This document shows positions 53,238-61,147 of a DNA stretch of 64,000 nucleotides, piece by piece. Where the stretch lies: positions 104,572 to 168,571 of the forward strand of contig NZ_VEWL01000012.1 of assembly GCF_006376685.1 (NCBI RefSeq), read 5' to 3'. The stretch comes from Ochrobactrum teleogrylli. Lineage in GTDB: Bacteria; Pseudomonadota; Alphaproteobacteria; Rhizobiales; Rhizobiaceae. The first letter of the stretch is position 1, and every line of letters begins with the position of its first letter. The translations under genes and the position numbers were made by a program. The notes under the pieces are model-generated. The model was given only the letters and a program-made list of their open reading frames with translations, ran no database searches and was not told where the DNA came from.

Positions 53238-54593
53238 ATGGATATCACGAACCGTCCGGGTAGCTCCAAACGTCTCAGCGTAGCGATCATCGGCAGCGGG
53301 ATTTCTGGATTATCTGCTGCATGGCTACTGTCGCAACGGCATGATGTGACTTTGTTTGAATCATCGGACCGCATTGGCGGTCATAGCAACACCGTCGAAT
53401 TTGAGAGCAGTCATGGTCCTGTGGCCGTCGATACCGGGTTCATTGTCTATAATGAAGTGACCTATCCCAATCTGACTGCCCTGTTTCGCGCGCTTGACGT
53501 TCCAACAGCCGCGTCGAACATGTCGTTTGCTGTTTCAATCGGAAATGGCGCTTACGAATATTCCGGCGGTACCGGCCTAGGCCTCTTTGCCCAGTTCTCC
53601 AATCTGGTCAGTCCACGCTTCTGGTCGATGATCCGCGATCTCTTACGATTTTATCGCGATGCGCCCAAAGACCTGAGGATCATGGGCGATATTTCGCTTG
53701 ATAATTATCTTGCACGCAATGGTTATGGCCGGGCTTTTCGTGAAGATCATCTTTATCCGATGGCGGCAGCGATCTGGTCCACCCCTGCCATGGAAGTGGG
53801 GCAATATCCGGCTGCAAGCTTCGTCCGCTTCTGTTGCAATCACGGCCTTCTAGCTCTTCGTGACAGGCCAATCTGGCGTACGGTAATTGGCGGTAGTCGG
53901 GAATATGTAAGGCGGATCACAAAGCCCTATGCAGACCGGATCAGGCTCTCAACACCGATCAAATCCGTGCAACGCGCCGAACATTCCGTCGAGTTGATCG
54001 ACGGAAACGGCATTTCCCATGTGTTCGACGATGTAGTGATTGCCACGCATGCGGATCAGGCTTTGCGAATGTTGGCCGATCCGGGCGCGGATGAAAGCCG
54101 CATTCTCGGCGCGTTTCAATATTCGCGAAATGAAGCGGTGCTGCACAACGATATTTCGCTGATGCCCAAACGCCGTGCGGCGTGGTCGAGCTGGAATTAC
54201 CTAACCAATGCAGCCACTGGCCAGGCGCAGCCATCCATTACTTACTGGATGAACCGTCTGCAACCGCTGGGCCAAGCGCCCGAAACTTTTGTGACGCTGA
54301 ATCCTTGTCGTGCACCACGCGAGGAACTGGTGATCCGTCGCGATATCTATGAACACCCGATTTTCGACATGGCAACAGATCGTGCGCAGAAAGAAATCTG
54401 GTCCTTGCAGGGGCAGCGCAGGACATGGTTTTGCGGCGCGCATTTCGGCTCCGGCTTTCATGAGGACGGCCTCCAGGCAGGCCTTGCCGTGGCAGAAGAT
54501 CTGGGTGGCCTGCGCCGCCCATGGCAGGTGGAGAACGAAAGCGGGCGCATCGTTCGCCAGAGTTTCCCTATATGGGAAAGGGCGCTGGCATGA
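53238..54593 (+). CDS. FAD-dependent oxidoreductase (amine-oxidase-like)
   Basis: The 451-residue protein has an N-terminal dinucleotide motif AIIGSGISGLSAAWLLS and the following FESSDRIGGHSNTVEF. The C-terminal FAD segment FCGAHFGSGFHEDGLQAGLAVAE is present. It belongs to the group found with DUF1365 and cyclopropane-synthase-like genes in photo-oxidative stress regulons. It may oxidise or desaturate fatty acyl chains (inference). ATG 53238 follows GAGAGGGAC; the longer frame from 53049 is rejected. ATGA couples it to the next gene. Confidence 0.88.
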   Translation: MDITNRPGSSKRLSVAIIGSGISGLSAAWLLSQRHDVTLFESSDRIGGHSNTVEFESSHGPVAVDTGFIVYNEVTYPNLTALFRALDVPTAASNMSFAVSIGNGAYEYSGGTGLGLFAQFSNLVSPRFWSMIRDLLRFYRDAPKDLRIMGDISLDNYLARNGYGRAFREDHLYPMAAAIWSTPAMEVGQYPAASFVRFCCNHGLLALRDRPIWRTVIGGSREYVRRITKPYADRIRLSTPIKSVQRAEHSVELIDGNGISHVFDDVVIATHADQALRMLADPGADESRILGAFQYSRNEAVLHNDISLMPKRRAAWSSWNYLTNAATGQAQPSITYWMNRLQPLGQAPETFVTLNPCRAPREELVIRRDIYEHPIFDMATDRAQKEIWSLQGQRRTWFCGAHFGSGFHEDGLQAGLAVAEDLGGLRRPWQVENESGRIVRQSFPIWERALA

Positions 54594-55399
54594 CCGAGAG
54601 CTTCCAGTCCGCACTGTTTCCCGGCCATGTGACCCATGCGCGTTTACGACCGAAGGTTCATAAGCTGGCCTATAAAATCTACTCGCTCCTGCTCGACCTT
54701 GATGAGCTGGAAGCGCTTGATTGCAAACTGAAGCTGTTTTCGCTTGACCGTTTCAATCTGTTTTCTTTCTACAGGAAAGACAGAGGCGACGGATCCGCCC
54801 AGCCGCTGCGCAAGCAGGTGGAACGCGCCATGGAGGCAGCCGGAATAGTACCTGATGGTGGTGCGATCCGCCTGCTCACAATGCCGCGTATTGCGGGCTG
54901 GGCTTTTAACCCGCTCAGTGTTTTCTTCTGCTATAATTGTGGCGGTGAGCTTGTGGCGATCCTCTGGGAGGTTGATAACACTTTCCGCCAGCGCCACGGC
55001 TATATGATCCCGGTCCAGAACTGCGATAACGGACGCATCGTACAAAGCTGCGACAAGGCTTTTTACGTCTCGCCCTTCATGGATATGAAGCTGCGATATG
55101 AGTTTGAAGTCACGCCTCCCGCAGACCAGCTTTCCATCCGCATCAACAGTTTTGATGATGAAGGCCTGCTTTTGACGGCCCGCCATCTGGCACGCCGGGT
55201 TGAGCTAAGCGACGCCACCTTGTTGCGTGCGTTTTTTTCGATTCCGTTTCTCACCTTGAAAGTGATTGGCGGCATTCACTGGGAAGCGCTGAAAATATGG
55301 TTGAAGGGCATCGGTTTACGCAAACGACCCGCAGCGCCTGAGATTTCCATCACATCTGTTCGTAACGAGACCGCCCAGCAGAGGAACAAGGCCGCATGA
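54590..55399 (+). CDS. DUF1365 family protein
   Basis: The 269-residue protein opens with SALFPGHVTHARLRPKVHKLAYKIYSLLLDLDE and contains LLTMPRIAGWAFNPLSVFFCY, both standard for DUF1365. The biochemical role is unknown. The gene is always seen in my knowledge beside the FAD oxidoreductase and a cyclopropane-synthase-like methyltransferase, as here. It overlaps both neighbours by four bases, indicating stoichiometric translation. Confidence 0.88.
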   Translation: MTESFQSALFPGHVTHARLRPKVHKLAYKIYSLLLDLDELEALDCKLKLFSLDRFNLFSFYRKDRGDGSAQPLRKQVERAMEAAGIVPDGGAIRLLTMPRIAGWAFNPLSVFFCYNCGGELVAILWEVDNTFRQRHGYMIPVQNCDNGRIVQSCDKAFYVSPFMDMKLRYEFEVTPPADQLSIRINSFDDEGLLLTARHLARRVELSDATLLRAFFSIPFLTLKVIGGIHWEALKIWLKGIGLRKRPAAPEISITSVRNETAQQRNKAA

Positions 55400-56628
55400 G
55401 CCAGCTCGACGAATATCATCAACTATCGGCATCAACCCGGACTGAACGACCGGCTTTCAGCCCCTCGGCTATCGTGTTGAAACGCCTGCTGAAGCAGGTT
55501 CAGCATGGGCGATTGGTGCTTTCGCTGCCCGACGGTGAGGTCATTGCCGTTAACGGTCGATTGCCCGGACCGGAAGCCAAAATTGCAATTGTTAAATGGA
55601 ACAGCCTGCGTCGCCTGCTGACGGGCGGGGATATCGGCTTTGCCCAAGCCTATATCGAAGGCGAATGGACATCGCCCCATCTCACATCGGTCATCCGTTT
55701 TGCGGCGCGCAATCGCGATACGCTTATATCCACATTACGCGGATCTGGTTGGACGCGAGCGCTGAACCGTATCGGCCATCTGCTCAATGCAAACACGCGT
55801 CGCGGCAGCCGGCGCAACATCGAAGCCCACTACGATCTCGGCAATGATTTCTATGCCCGGTGGCTCGACCCTTCGATGCTGTATTCATCAGCGATCTGGA
55901 CTGAGACGACACATAGCCTTGAAAGTGCCCAGGAGCAGAAGTTGCAGTATATTTCTGAAAAACTGGCGCTTGAGGGCGGCGAAAGAATTCTGGAGATCGG
56001 TTGTGGCTGGGGTGCCTTAGCTGGCTATCTCGCAAACTGTCGTAATGCCCATGTGACAGGAATAACCCTGTCGCCGTCGCAGCTCACCTGGGCAAAAGCC
56101 GCAGTTGAAAACGTAGGGCTCAGCGAAGCCGTTGACCTTCGCTTGCAGGATTACCGCGATGTTCAGGGCCAGTTCGATCGCATTGTATCAATCGAAATGT
56201 TTGAAGCCGTTGGCGAAGCCTATTGGCCGGAATATTTCGCAACCCTGAAGCGTTGTCTCAAGCCCGGCGGTCGAGCCGTCCTGCAAGTCATTTCGATAGA
56301 AGAAACACGCTACGAAAACTATCGTCGCAAGGCCGATTTCATCCAGAAATTCATCTTTCCGGGAGGCTTTCTGCCGTCGGATAAAGTGCTTGAACGCGAC
56401 CTTGCAAAGGCCGGTCTGGTTTTAAAGGAAACCGAGCATTTCGGCCGTTCCTATGCGCTTACGCTTGCCGAATGGCGTCAGCGCTTTATCGCCAACTGGC
56501 CTGAAATCGAGAAGCTTGGATTTGACGATAAATTCCGGCGGCTTTGGGAATACTACCTTTGCTATTGCGAAGGTGGGTTCGAGGAAGGTGCAATCAATGT
56601 TGGACTCTACACGATTGAACACGCTTAG
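55396..56628 (+). CDS. Cyclopropane-fatty-acyl-phospholipid synthase-family methyltransferase
   Basis: The 410-residue SAM-dependent enzyme has motif I ILEIGCGWGALAGYLA. AHYDLGNDFYARWLDPSMLYSSAIW is the family hallmark before it. The segments GITLSPSQ, FDRIVSIEMFEAVGEAYWPEYF and QKFIFPGGFLPS follow. It methylates or cyclopropanates unsaturated acyl chains in membrane phospholipids. A role in protection of membranes against singlet oxygen is inferred from its sigma/ChrR neighbours. Confidence 0.9.
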   Translation: MSQLDEYHQLSASTRTERPAFSPSAIVLKRLLKQVQHGRLVLSLPDGEVIAVNGRLPGPEAKIAIVKWNSLRRLLTGGDIGFAQAYIEGEWTSPHLTSVIRFAARNRDTLISTLRGSGWTRALNRIGHLLNANTRRGSRRNIEAHYDLGNDFYARWLDPSMLYSSAIWTETTHSLESAQEQKLQYISEKLALEGGERILEIGCGWGALAGYLANCRNAHVTGITLSPSQLTWAKAAVENVGLSEAVDLRLQDYRDVQGQFDRIVSIEMFEAVGEAYWPEYFATLKRCLKPGGRAVLQVISIEETRYENYRRKADFIQKFIFPGGFLPSDKVLERDLAKAGLVLKETEHFGRSYALTLAEWRQRFIANWPEIEKLGFDDKFRRLWEYYLCYCEGGFEEGAINVGLYTIEHA

Positions 56629-56658
56629 ACTCCACACCTACTAACGAAGGAAGCGTCG

Positions 56659-57027
56659 ATGAAATGGATACTGACGGTCGGCATGATGATGGTATTGTTT
56701 CCCTTCTCGGCGCAGCCGGATGAGATCAACGGTAACTGGGCGCGCGGAGATGGCAACGCGCGGGTGAGAGTTGCGGGATGCGGCAAGGATATCTGCGCGA
56801 CCAACACCTGGATCAAGCCCGGAACACCAAAAGAGAAAACCGGCGACCGGCTGGTGATGAGCATCAACGAAACTGCGGACGGGCAATATTCAGGTACGGC
56901 TTTCGATCCGCAACGCAAGCTGACCTACAAGATTAGCGTGAAAGTTGACGGCGACACTATGACGACCAATGGCTGCGTTCTGGCTGGTCTCCTGTGTCGC
57001 AATGTGGGCTGGACCCGCATCAAGTAA
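56659..57027 (+). CDS. DUF2147 family secreted small protein
   Basis: The 122-residue protein has a signal peptide (MKWILTVGMMMVLFPFSAQP). The DUF2147 signature comes in order: GNWARGDGNARVRVAGCGKDICA, NTWIKPG, GDRLVMSINE, GTAFDPQRKLTY and the terminal TTNGCVLAGLLCRNVGWTRI. Four Cys suggest periplasmic disulfides. Its function is unknown. It lies 30 bases after the methyltransferase gene, likely in the same operon. Confidence 0.85.
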   Translation: MKWILTVGMMMVLFPFSAQPDEINGNWARGDGNARVRVAGCGKDICATNTWIKPGTPKEKTGDRLVMSINETADGQYSGTAFDPQRKLTYKISVKVDGDTMTTNGCVLAGLLCRNVGWTRIK

Positions 57028-57042
57028 GAGAGCGAGCTATCG

Positions 57043-57447
57043 ATGAAAGATTATCTCATAGCCTATGTGGTGACAGCGGTTGCATTTCTGGCAATCGACT
57101 CCTTTTGGTTGTCCAATATGGCGAACGTGTTTTACCGCCCTGTCATGGGTGACATGCTTGCGCCGGGTTTTCGTCTCGCACCAGCTGTCGTTTTCTATGT
57201 GATTTTCGTGTTTGGACTGGTTTTCTTCGCGGTCAAGCCCGGACTTCTGGCCGGTAGTGGTACAGTCACACTCGTTCACGGGGCGCTTCTCGGATTTGTC
57301 GCTTATGCGACTTATGATCTGACCAATCAGGCCACTTTGAAAAACTGGTCATGGACCCTGACAATCGCAGACATGGTCTGGGGCACTGTCCTGTCTACCA
57401 CGTCAGCCTATGTTGGCTATTGGGTTACGTCGCGGATCAGCGGCTAG
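57043..57447 (+). CDS. DUF2177 family membrane protein
   Basis: The 134-residue protein has four hydrophobic helices and the DUF2177 motifs AIDSFWLS near residue 20 and GFVAYATYDLTNQATLKNWSW near residue 85. Function is not known. It lies between DUF2147 and tspO with short gaps, within the same operon. Confidence 0.85.
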   Translation: MKDYLIAYVVTAVAFLAIDSFWLSNMANVFYRPVMGDMLAPGFRLAPAVVFYVIFVFGLVFFAVKPGLLAGSGTVTLVHGALLGFVAYATYDLTNQATLKNWSWTLTIADMVWGTVLSTTSAYVGYWVTSRISG

Positions 57448-57461
57448 GTTGGAGTAAGAAT

Positions 57462-57914
57462 ATGCAAAAATGGGGTCTCCTGGCCGCCTTCGTCCTCGTC
57501 ATCATTGTTGTAGGAATGGCAATCGGTATCGGTTTTCCGCCGGGCGAATGGTATGCAGCGCTTCAAAAACCTTGGTTTACCCCGCCTAACGCTGCCTTTG
57601 GCCCCATCTGGACGATACTTTATATCTTCATTGCCACTGCAGGCTGGCGCACATGGATAAACGATCGTGGTTGGCGGCGGCGCGGACCGTGGTTTGGCCA
57701 GATGGTATTGAACTTCGTCTGGACGCCTATTTTCTTCGGCGCTCACATGACCGTGCTGGGGCTTGTCGTGATCATCGGCGTCTGGCTTTGTGTGCTTTTG
57801 TTTATCATTCGCGCATGGCAACCGGATCGCATCTCGGCACTGCTATTCGTGCCTTACCTCATATGGCTATCGCTGGCGACAGCTTTGAACACGGCAATTG
57901 TCGTGTTGAACTAA
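57462..57914 (+). CDS. tspO: TspO/MBR-family tryptophan-rich sensory protein
   Basis: The 150-residue five-helix protein has the conserved motifs: PPGEWYAALQKPWFTPPNAAFGPIWTILY, NFVWTPIFF and the terminal PYLIWLSLATALN. Bacterial TspO binds porphyrins and heme and is linked to photo-oxidative stress and tetrapyrrole turnover. Here it sits in a singlet-oxygen-type island with heme oxygenase and a biliverdin photoreceptor nearby. ATG 57462 starts 14 bases after the preceding stop. Confidence 0.92.
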   Translation: MQKWGLLAAFVLVIIVVGMAIGIGFPPGEWYAALQKPWFTPPNAAFGPIWTILYIFIATAGWRTWINDRGWRRRGPWFGQMVLNFVWTPIFFGAHMTVLGLVVIIGVWLCVLLFIIRAWQPDRISALLFVPYLIWLSLATALNTAIVVLN

Positions 57915-57920
57915 TCAAAT

Positions 57921-57947
57921 AGGCGGCAATCATGCCGCCTTTTCTTT
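57921..57947 (+). terminator. Rho-independent terminator after tspO
   Basis: AGGCGGCA and TGCCGCCT pair perfectly around ATCA and are followed by TTTCTTT. It lies 6 bases after tspO. The T-run overlaps the end of the convergent anti-sigma gene, and it could serve both strands. Confidence 0.85.
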
Positions 57948-58605
57948 AGATACCAATCAATGGCTGCACAAGCCGCATAAGCCAACTCTGGAACTTGAGC
58001 GGTGCGTCAGTCACCGCAAGACAGATGCAGTCGCCATCCGATGAGGCAATCGGCTGATGCACGAGATCAGCATCCGCTTCCTCAATGTCACCGCGCGCAA
58101 AGAGCCCGGTTCCATCATGGAAACTGCCGCTCAACACCAATGTCAGTTCGCGACCGCCATGCCCATGTTCTGGCACCGGCTTTCCTGCGGGAATTCGCAA
58201 AAGTCGAACCTGCGTTTCGCTGTCCCGAGTTTCAATTGACACCTGATAGGCACCCCGGCCAAGAGATTTCCATTTCAGGTCCGGCAAATCGCCACCGACG
58301 TAGGATCGCAGTGGTTCCGGTATCACGGCAGGCTGCTTTATCTCGAAGCGCGGTGCCGAAGGTTCCCTTGATTGCGGTGTCTTCTGCAACCTGTCTTTGA
58401 AACTATCCCATGTGGATGCTTCGAGTTTCTGCGGCTCAACCGCGTCAAGAAGCTGACCGCCAATCTGTTCAAACTGCTTGAGCCTTGAACGGCAGGCCGG
58501 GCAGAGCGCAAGATGAGTGGCGACTGCGATGCTCCAACCCTCGGCCAACGTGCCCGCAGCATAGCCTGAAAGGAGTTCGTCGCTCAAATGATGCTTGATA
58601 TCCAT
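57946..58605 (-). CDS. chrR: ChrR-type zinc anti-sigma factor with cupin domain
   Basis: The 219-residue anti-sigma has an N-terminal zinc-binding domain whose ligands His6, His31, Cys35 and Cys38 match Rhodobacter ChrR numbering when the ATG at 58605 is used. The C-terminal cupin-like domain has the metal motif H-x-H-x3-E (His147, His149, Glu153) and His183. In Rhodobacter, ChrR holds its ECF sigma until singlet oxygen triggers release. The sigma stop and chrR start overlap as TGATG. A TTG three bases earlier is rejected. Confidence 0.9.
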   Translation of the reverse strand: MDIKHHLSDELLSGYAAGTLAEGWSIAVATHLALCPACRSRLKQFEQIGGQLLDAVEPQKLEASTWDSFKDRLQKTPQSREPSAPRFEIKQPAVIPEPLRSYVGGDLPDLKWKSLGRGAYQVSIETRDSETQVRLLRIPAGKPVPEHGHGGRELTLVLSGSFHDGTGLFARGDIEEADADLVHQPIASSDGDCICLAVTDAPLKFQSWLMRLVQPLIGI

Positions 58606-59180
58606 CAATGCGCTCCCGAATTATCGAGCGCTGCGCGCAATTTGTTGAATGCCAGCCGCAGGCGGGATTTAACCGTACCAAGCGGGAGGTTCAGCTTCTT
58701 TGCGATGGCGCTATGCGTGCGTTCCTCGAAATAAGCGAGTTCAAGCAAGGCGGATTGCTCCTTCGGCAAGTCGGCCATTGCAGCGCGCAACTGGCTGGCG
58801 GATTGCCGCTCGGCAATCCTCAGGTCAGCGGGCTGTTCCTCATCGGGCACAAAGGCCGGATCGGTTGGGTCGAACTCCGGGCGCCGGGCGCGTCGCACTG
58901 CATCGATGCGTTGGTTTCGTGCAATGGTGAAAATCCAGGTGGACAAGGCTCCTTTGGCAACATCGAACTGATCTGCCTTGTTCCAGACCGCAATCATAGT
59001 CTCTTGCATTAATTCTTCCGCTGTTTGCGCATCAGCAGACAGTTTGGCCATATAAGCCTTCACCCGGGGTGCGAAATGCTTGAAAATCACCTCGAAAGCG
59101 TCCACATCGCGTCGGGAACTGACCGCCAGCATCAATTCCTCCATTGAGGGCTGGTCTTCAGGTGCGGTCTGTCCATTCAT
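58605..59180 (-). CDS. ECF sigma factor of the RpoE/ChrR-partner (ECF11) type
   Basis: The 191-residue sigma-70 family factor has region 2 (FEVIFKHFAPRVKAYMAKL, EELMQETMIAVWNKADQFD, WIFTIARNQRIDAVRRARR) and region 4 (LPKEQSALLELAYFEERTHSAIAKKLNLPLGTVKSRLRLAFNKLR). The chrR gene follows with a one-base overlap. The ATG at 59180 is preferred over the extended frame to 59300. It likely directs the photo-oxidative stress genes in this island, including its own operon through the promoter at 59290-59319. Confidence 0.92.
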   Translation of the reverse strand: MNGQTAPEDQPSMEELMLAVSSRRDVDAFEVIFKHFAPRVKAYMAKLSADAQTAEELMQETMIAVWNKADQFDVAKGALSTWIFTIARNQRIDAVRRARRPEFDPTDPAFVPDEEQPADLRIAERQSASQLRAAMADLPKEQSALLELAYFEERTHSAIAKKLNLPLGTVKSRLRLAFNKLRAALDNSGAH

Positions 59181-59289
59181 CCGTATTAAACCCCATCCGC
59201 TCAGAAGTAGCGAAGCCAGAACCTGTAAATTATGCTGAGCTTCCATGTGCCACTGTTGCGAGAGGAATGAAACTTTTGTGTTCATCAGC

Positions 59290-59319
59290 ATTATACGCAA
59301 ACAGATTTAATCTGGATCA
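59290..59319 (-). promoter_or_regulatory. ECF11-type promoter upstream of sigma-chrR operon
   Basis: On the minus strand TGATCC (59319-59314) is followed after 18 bases by TATAAT (59295-59290), about 110 bases before the sigma start. TGATCC is the -35 element I recall for singlet-oxygen sigma promoters in Rhodobacter. Autoregulation is therefore likely. The -10 also resembles a housekeeping element, so double use is possible. Confidence 0.6.
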
Positions 59320-59445
59320 CACCAGATTTCAAATGTAGGGCGTCATCGCAAGCAGCACTCTCGAACTCTGATTTTTTAGCAATAAATCATGCATCAGCTA
59401 AGTGAATTCATAACAGCTGAACAAGCTCTTATTTTACCCGCGATC

Positions 59446-60039
59446 TTATGGCTCACCAAATGCTTTCTCGTAATTGATCTCAAACGTACGAAAGCTGTAA
59501 ATCGCCGCCTCAATGCACCGCTTTTCATCCTCTTTGTCGAGCGGTACGGATTCCAGCAAAGAAACGGTCTTCTTCCATCCAGCTAGATTTCCGACCTGTT
59601 TTGCTAAATGACGCGCACCAAACTCGTCGCCAAGACCAAGCAATCGAGCCTTTTGGATGAGAAATGTCGCCCCCAATGCGGAACCTTCGAGCACGTATAG
59701 CGTGCCAATCGCGGCAGGCAAATCAACAGGCGTTCCAACGGGGAACTTCAATTCCGGTCTCTTCAGTTCTTCCCCGTCGGACAGGTCCGCGTAATCCTGT
59801 TGAAGGTCACATTGGATTTTATGTTTATCCCAGTCTGAGAATATTCTTTTCAGTTCACTTTCATCCAGCAATGTTTCCAGAATCAATCTGCTGTGCCAGG
59901 TGGCCTTTAGATATTTCCTGTAGGCATTCAATGAATCGAACATGCCATATAACGAACCAAGTCTGTCAATTCTGTCGTGGTGGGGCGCGGTAGCGGCTTT
60001 CAAATCCCAACGGCGTTGCGGGACAGTGTGTTGGGTCAT
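59446..60039 (-). CDS. bphO: Biliverdin-producing heme oxygenase
   Basis: The 197-residue alpha-helical heme oxygenase has a proximal His21 in the N-terminal ATAPHHDRID segment. The distal helix region is GTLYVLEGSALGATFLIQKA. It opens heme to biliverdin, the chromophore of bacteriophytochromes. One such photoreceptor gene lies 1.1 kb away at 61148. The upstream Crp/Fnr gene is on the same strand and might be cotranscribed with it. Confidence 0.87.
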   Translation of the reverse strand: MTQHTVPQRRWDLKAATAPHHDRIDRLGSLYGMFDSLNAYRKYLKATWHSRLILETLLDESELKRIFSDWDKHKIQCDLQQDYADLSDGEELKRPELKFPVGTPVDLPAAIGTLYVLEGSALGATFLIQKARLLGLGDEFGARHLAKQVGNLAGWKKTVSLLESVPLDKEDEKRCIEAAIYSFRTFEINYEKAFGEP

Positions 60040-60155
60040 TAGAAAAAATTTCCATCGTTCGTTAGGCTCGTAAAGACTACGTAATATCGTTTTGCCGACA
60101 TTGCCAGATAGGCTTTCTAGATGGTGAGCAGTTCAAGCAGTGAACGAGGAAAACG

Positions 60156-60884
60156 TCATGAATAAATTCCGTGCATTACGGCGTCGTAATGCTCCTCGAT
60201 TTCCTGCGTACATCTGCAGGATTTGCGCTTCAAAGCGCTTTTATCATTTATGATGAACAATCCGCGTCTGGTGGCAATAATGCCCTCGTTACGCAATTGA
60301 CCAATAATGCGCGTTACAAAAGTCCTGCCAACTCCCAGCATTTCTGACAACTGATCGTGCGTCATCTCAAATTGATCTGTGCCGGTTCGTTCTGCTGCTG
60401 CTAGCAGCCATTTGGCAGTTCGCTGGGTTATGGTATGGGTCGCGTTACACGCAGCCGTTTGAAATACCTGAGCCATCAGGCAATCAGAATAGCGGGAAAA
60501 CCAGTGCCGAAGCGAAATGGAATCCAGCTTCAACTGTTCGAGTGCGGCCGTTTTGATCCTGACAAAACTTCCCGAGTTACGAACGATGGCAGTGGCATAG
60601 GCGGGCAGACTTCCGTTCGACACAATCCCCCCCACAGCCCCTTCCCTTCCGATCAGCGCGATTTCGACGGCGCTATTGTCTTCATCGACCCAGCGCTGAA
60701 AACTCGCGAGCGCTGCCCCGCACGGAAACCATGTGTGAACAACGTCATCTCCCGCCTTCTGCAAAACAGCCTCCGCTTCAAGTTCGTAGAAGACCGTATG
60801 CGGCAGCAGCTTTTGTCGGTCCTCCTCATTGAGCATCATCAGAAGCAAATTGCCCGACATCTCGTGGGTCGATGTTAAATTCAT
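60156..60884 (-). CDS. Crp/Fnr-family transcriptional regulator
   Basis: The 242-residue regulator has a cyclic-nucleotide-binding-like beta barrel (residues 20-140). A C-terminal Crp helix-turn-helix follows (FEMTHDQLSEMLGVGRTFVTRIIGQLRNEGIIATRRG). The N-terminal region lacks the Cys cluster of Fnr. It sits between the heme oxygenase and phytochrome genes, divergent from the latter, so control of chromophore or photoreceptor genes is plausible. The ligand is unknown. Confidence 0.87.
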   Translation of the reverse strand: MNLTSTHEMSGNLLLMMLNEEDRQKLLPHTVFYELEAEAVLQKAGDDVVHTWFPCGAALASFQRWVDEDNSAVEIALIGREGAVGGIVSNGSLPAYATAIVRNSGSFVRIKTAALEQLKLDSISLRHWFSRYSDCLMAQVFQTAACNATHTITQRTAKWLLAAAERTGTDQFEMTHDQLSEMLGVGRTFVTRIIGQLRNEGIIATRRGLFIINDKSALKRKSCRCTQEIEEHYDAVMHGIYS

Positions 60885-61147
60885 ACAGTCGAGTTCCTCT
60901 TTTCGCGACCGTTGTGTCCAATAGTGGACGGACGATCCTTTCGGTCTATGTTACTTTTAGACGTAATTAACGTAACCCATTGAAAAGACGTGTTTGTTTG
61001 TGTGCTCCATCATTAATAATACAATCTCAATGGATGTTTTCGTTTGTCAGCGGTCACAACGTCTTGCCGTTTTCAGCTCTCAGATAATTTAGCAATCCTG
61101 GAAAAGGTGCGCTCACGAACGGTTAAGTCCGGGAAAGTTCTGCCGCA

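Noticed and set aside
60945..60985. GTTAC/GTAAC arms upstream of the Crp/Fnr gene as a Crp/Fnr box
   Set aside because: It does not fit the TTGAT-N4-ATCAA pattern, and the symmetry is weak.
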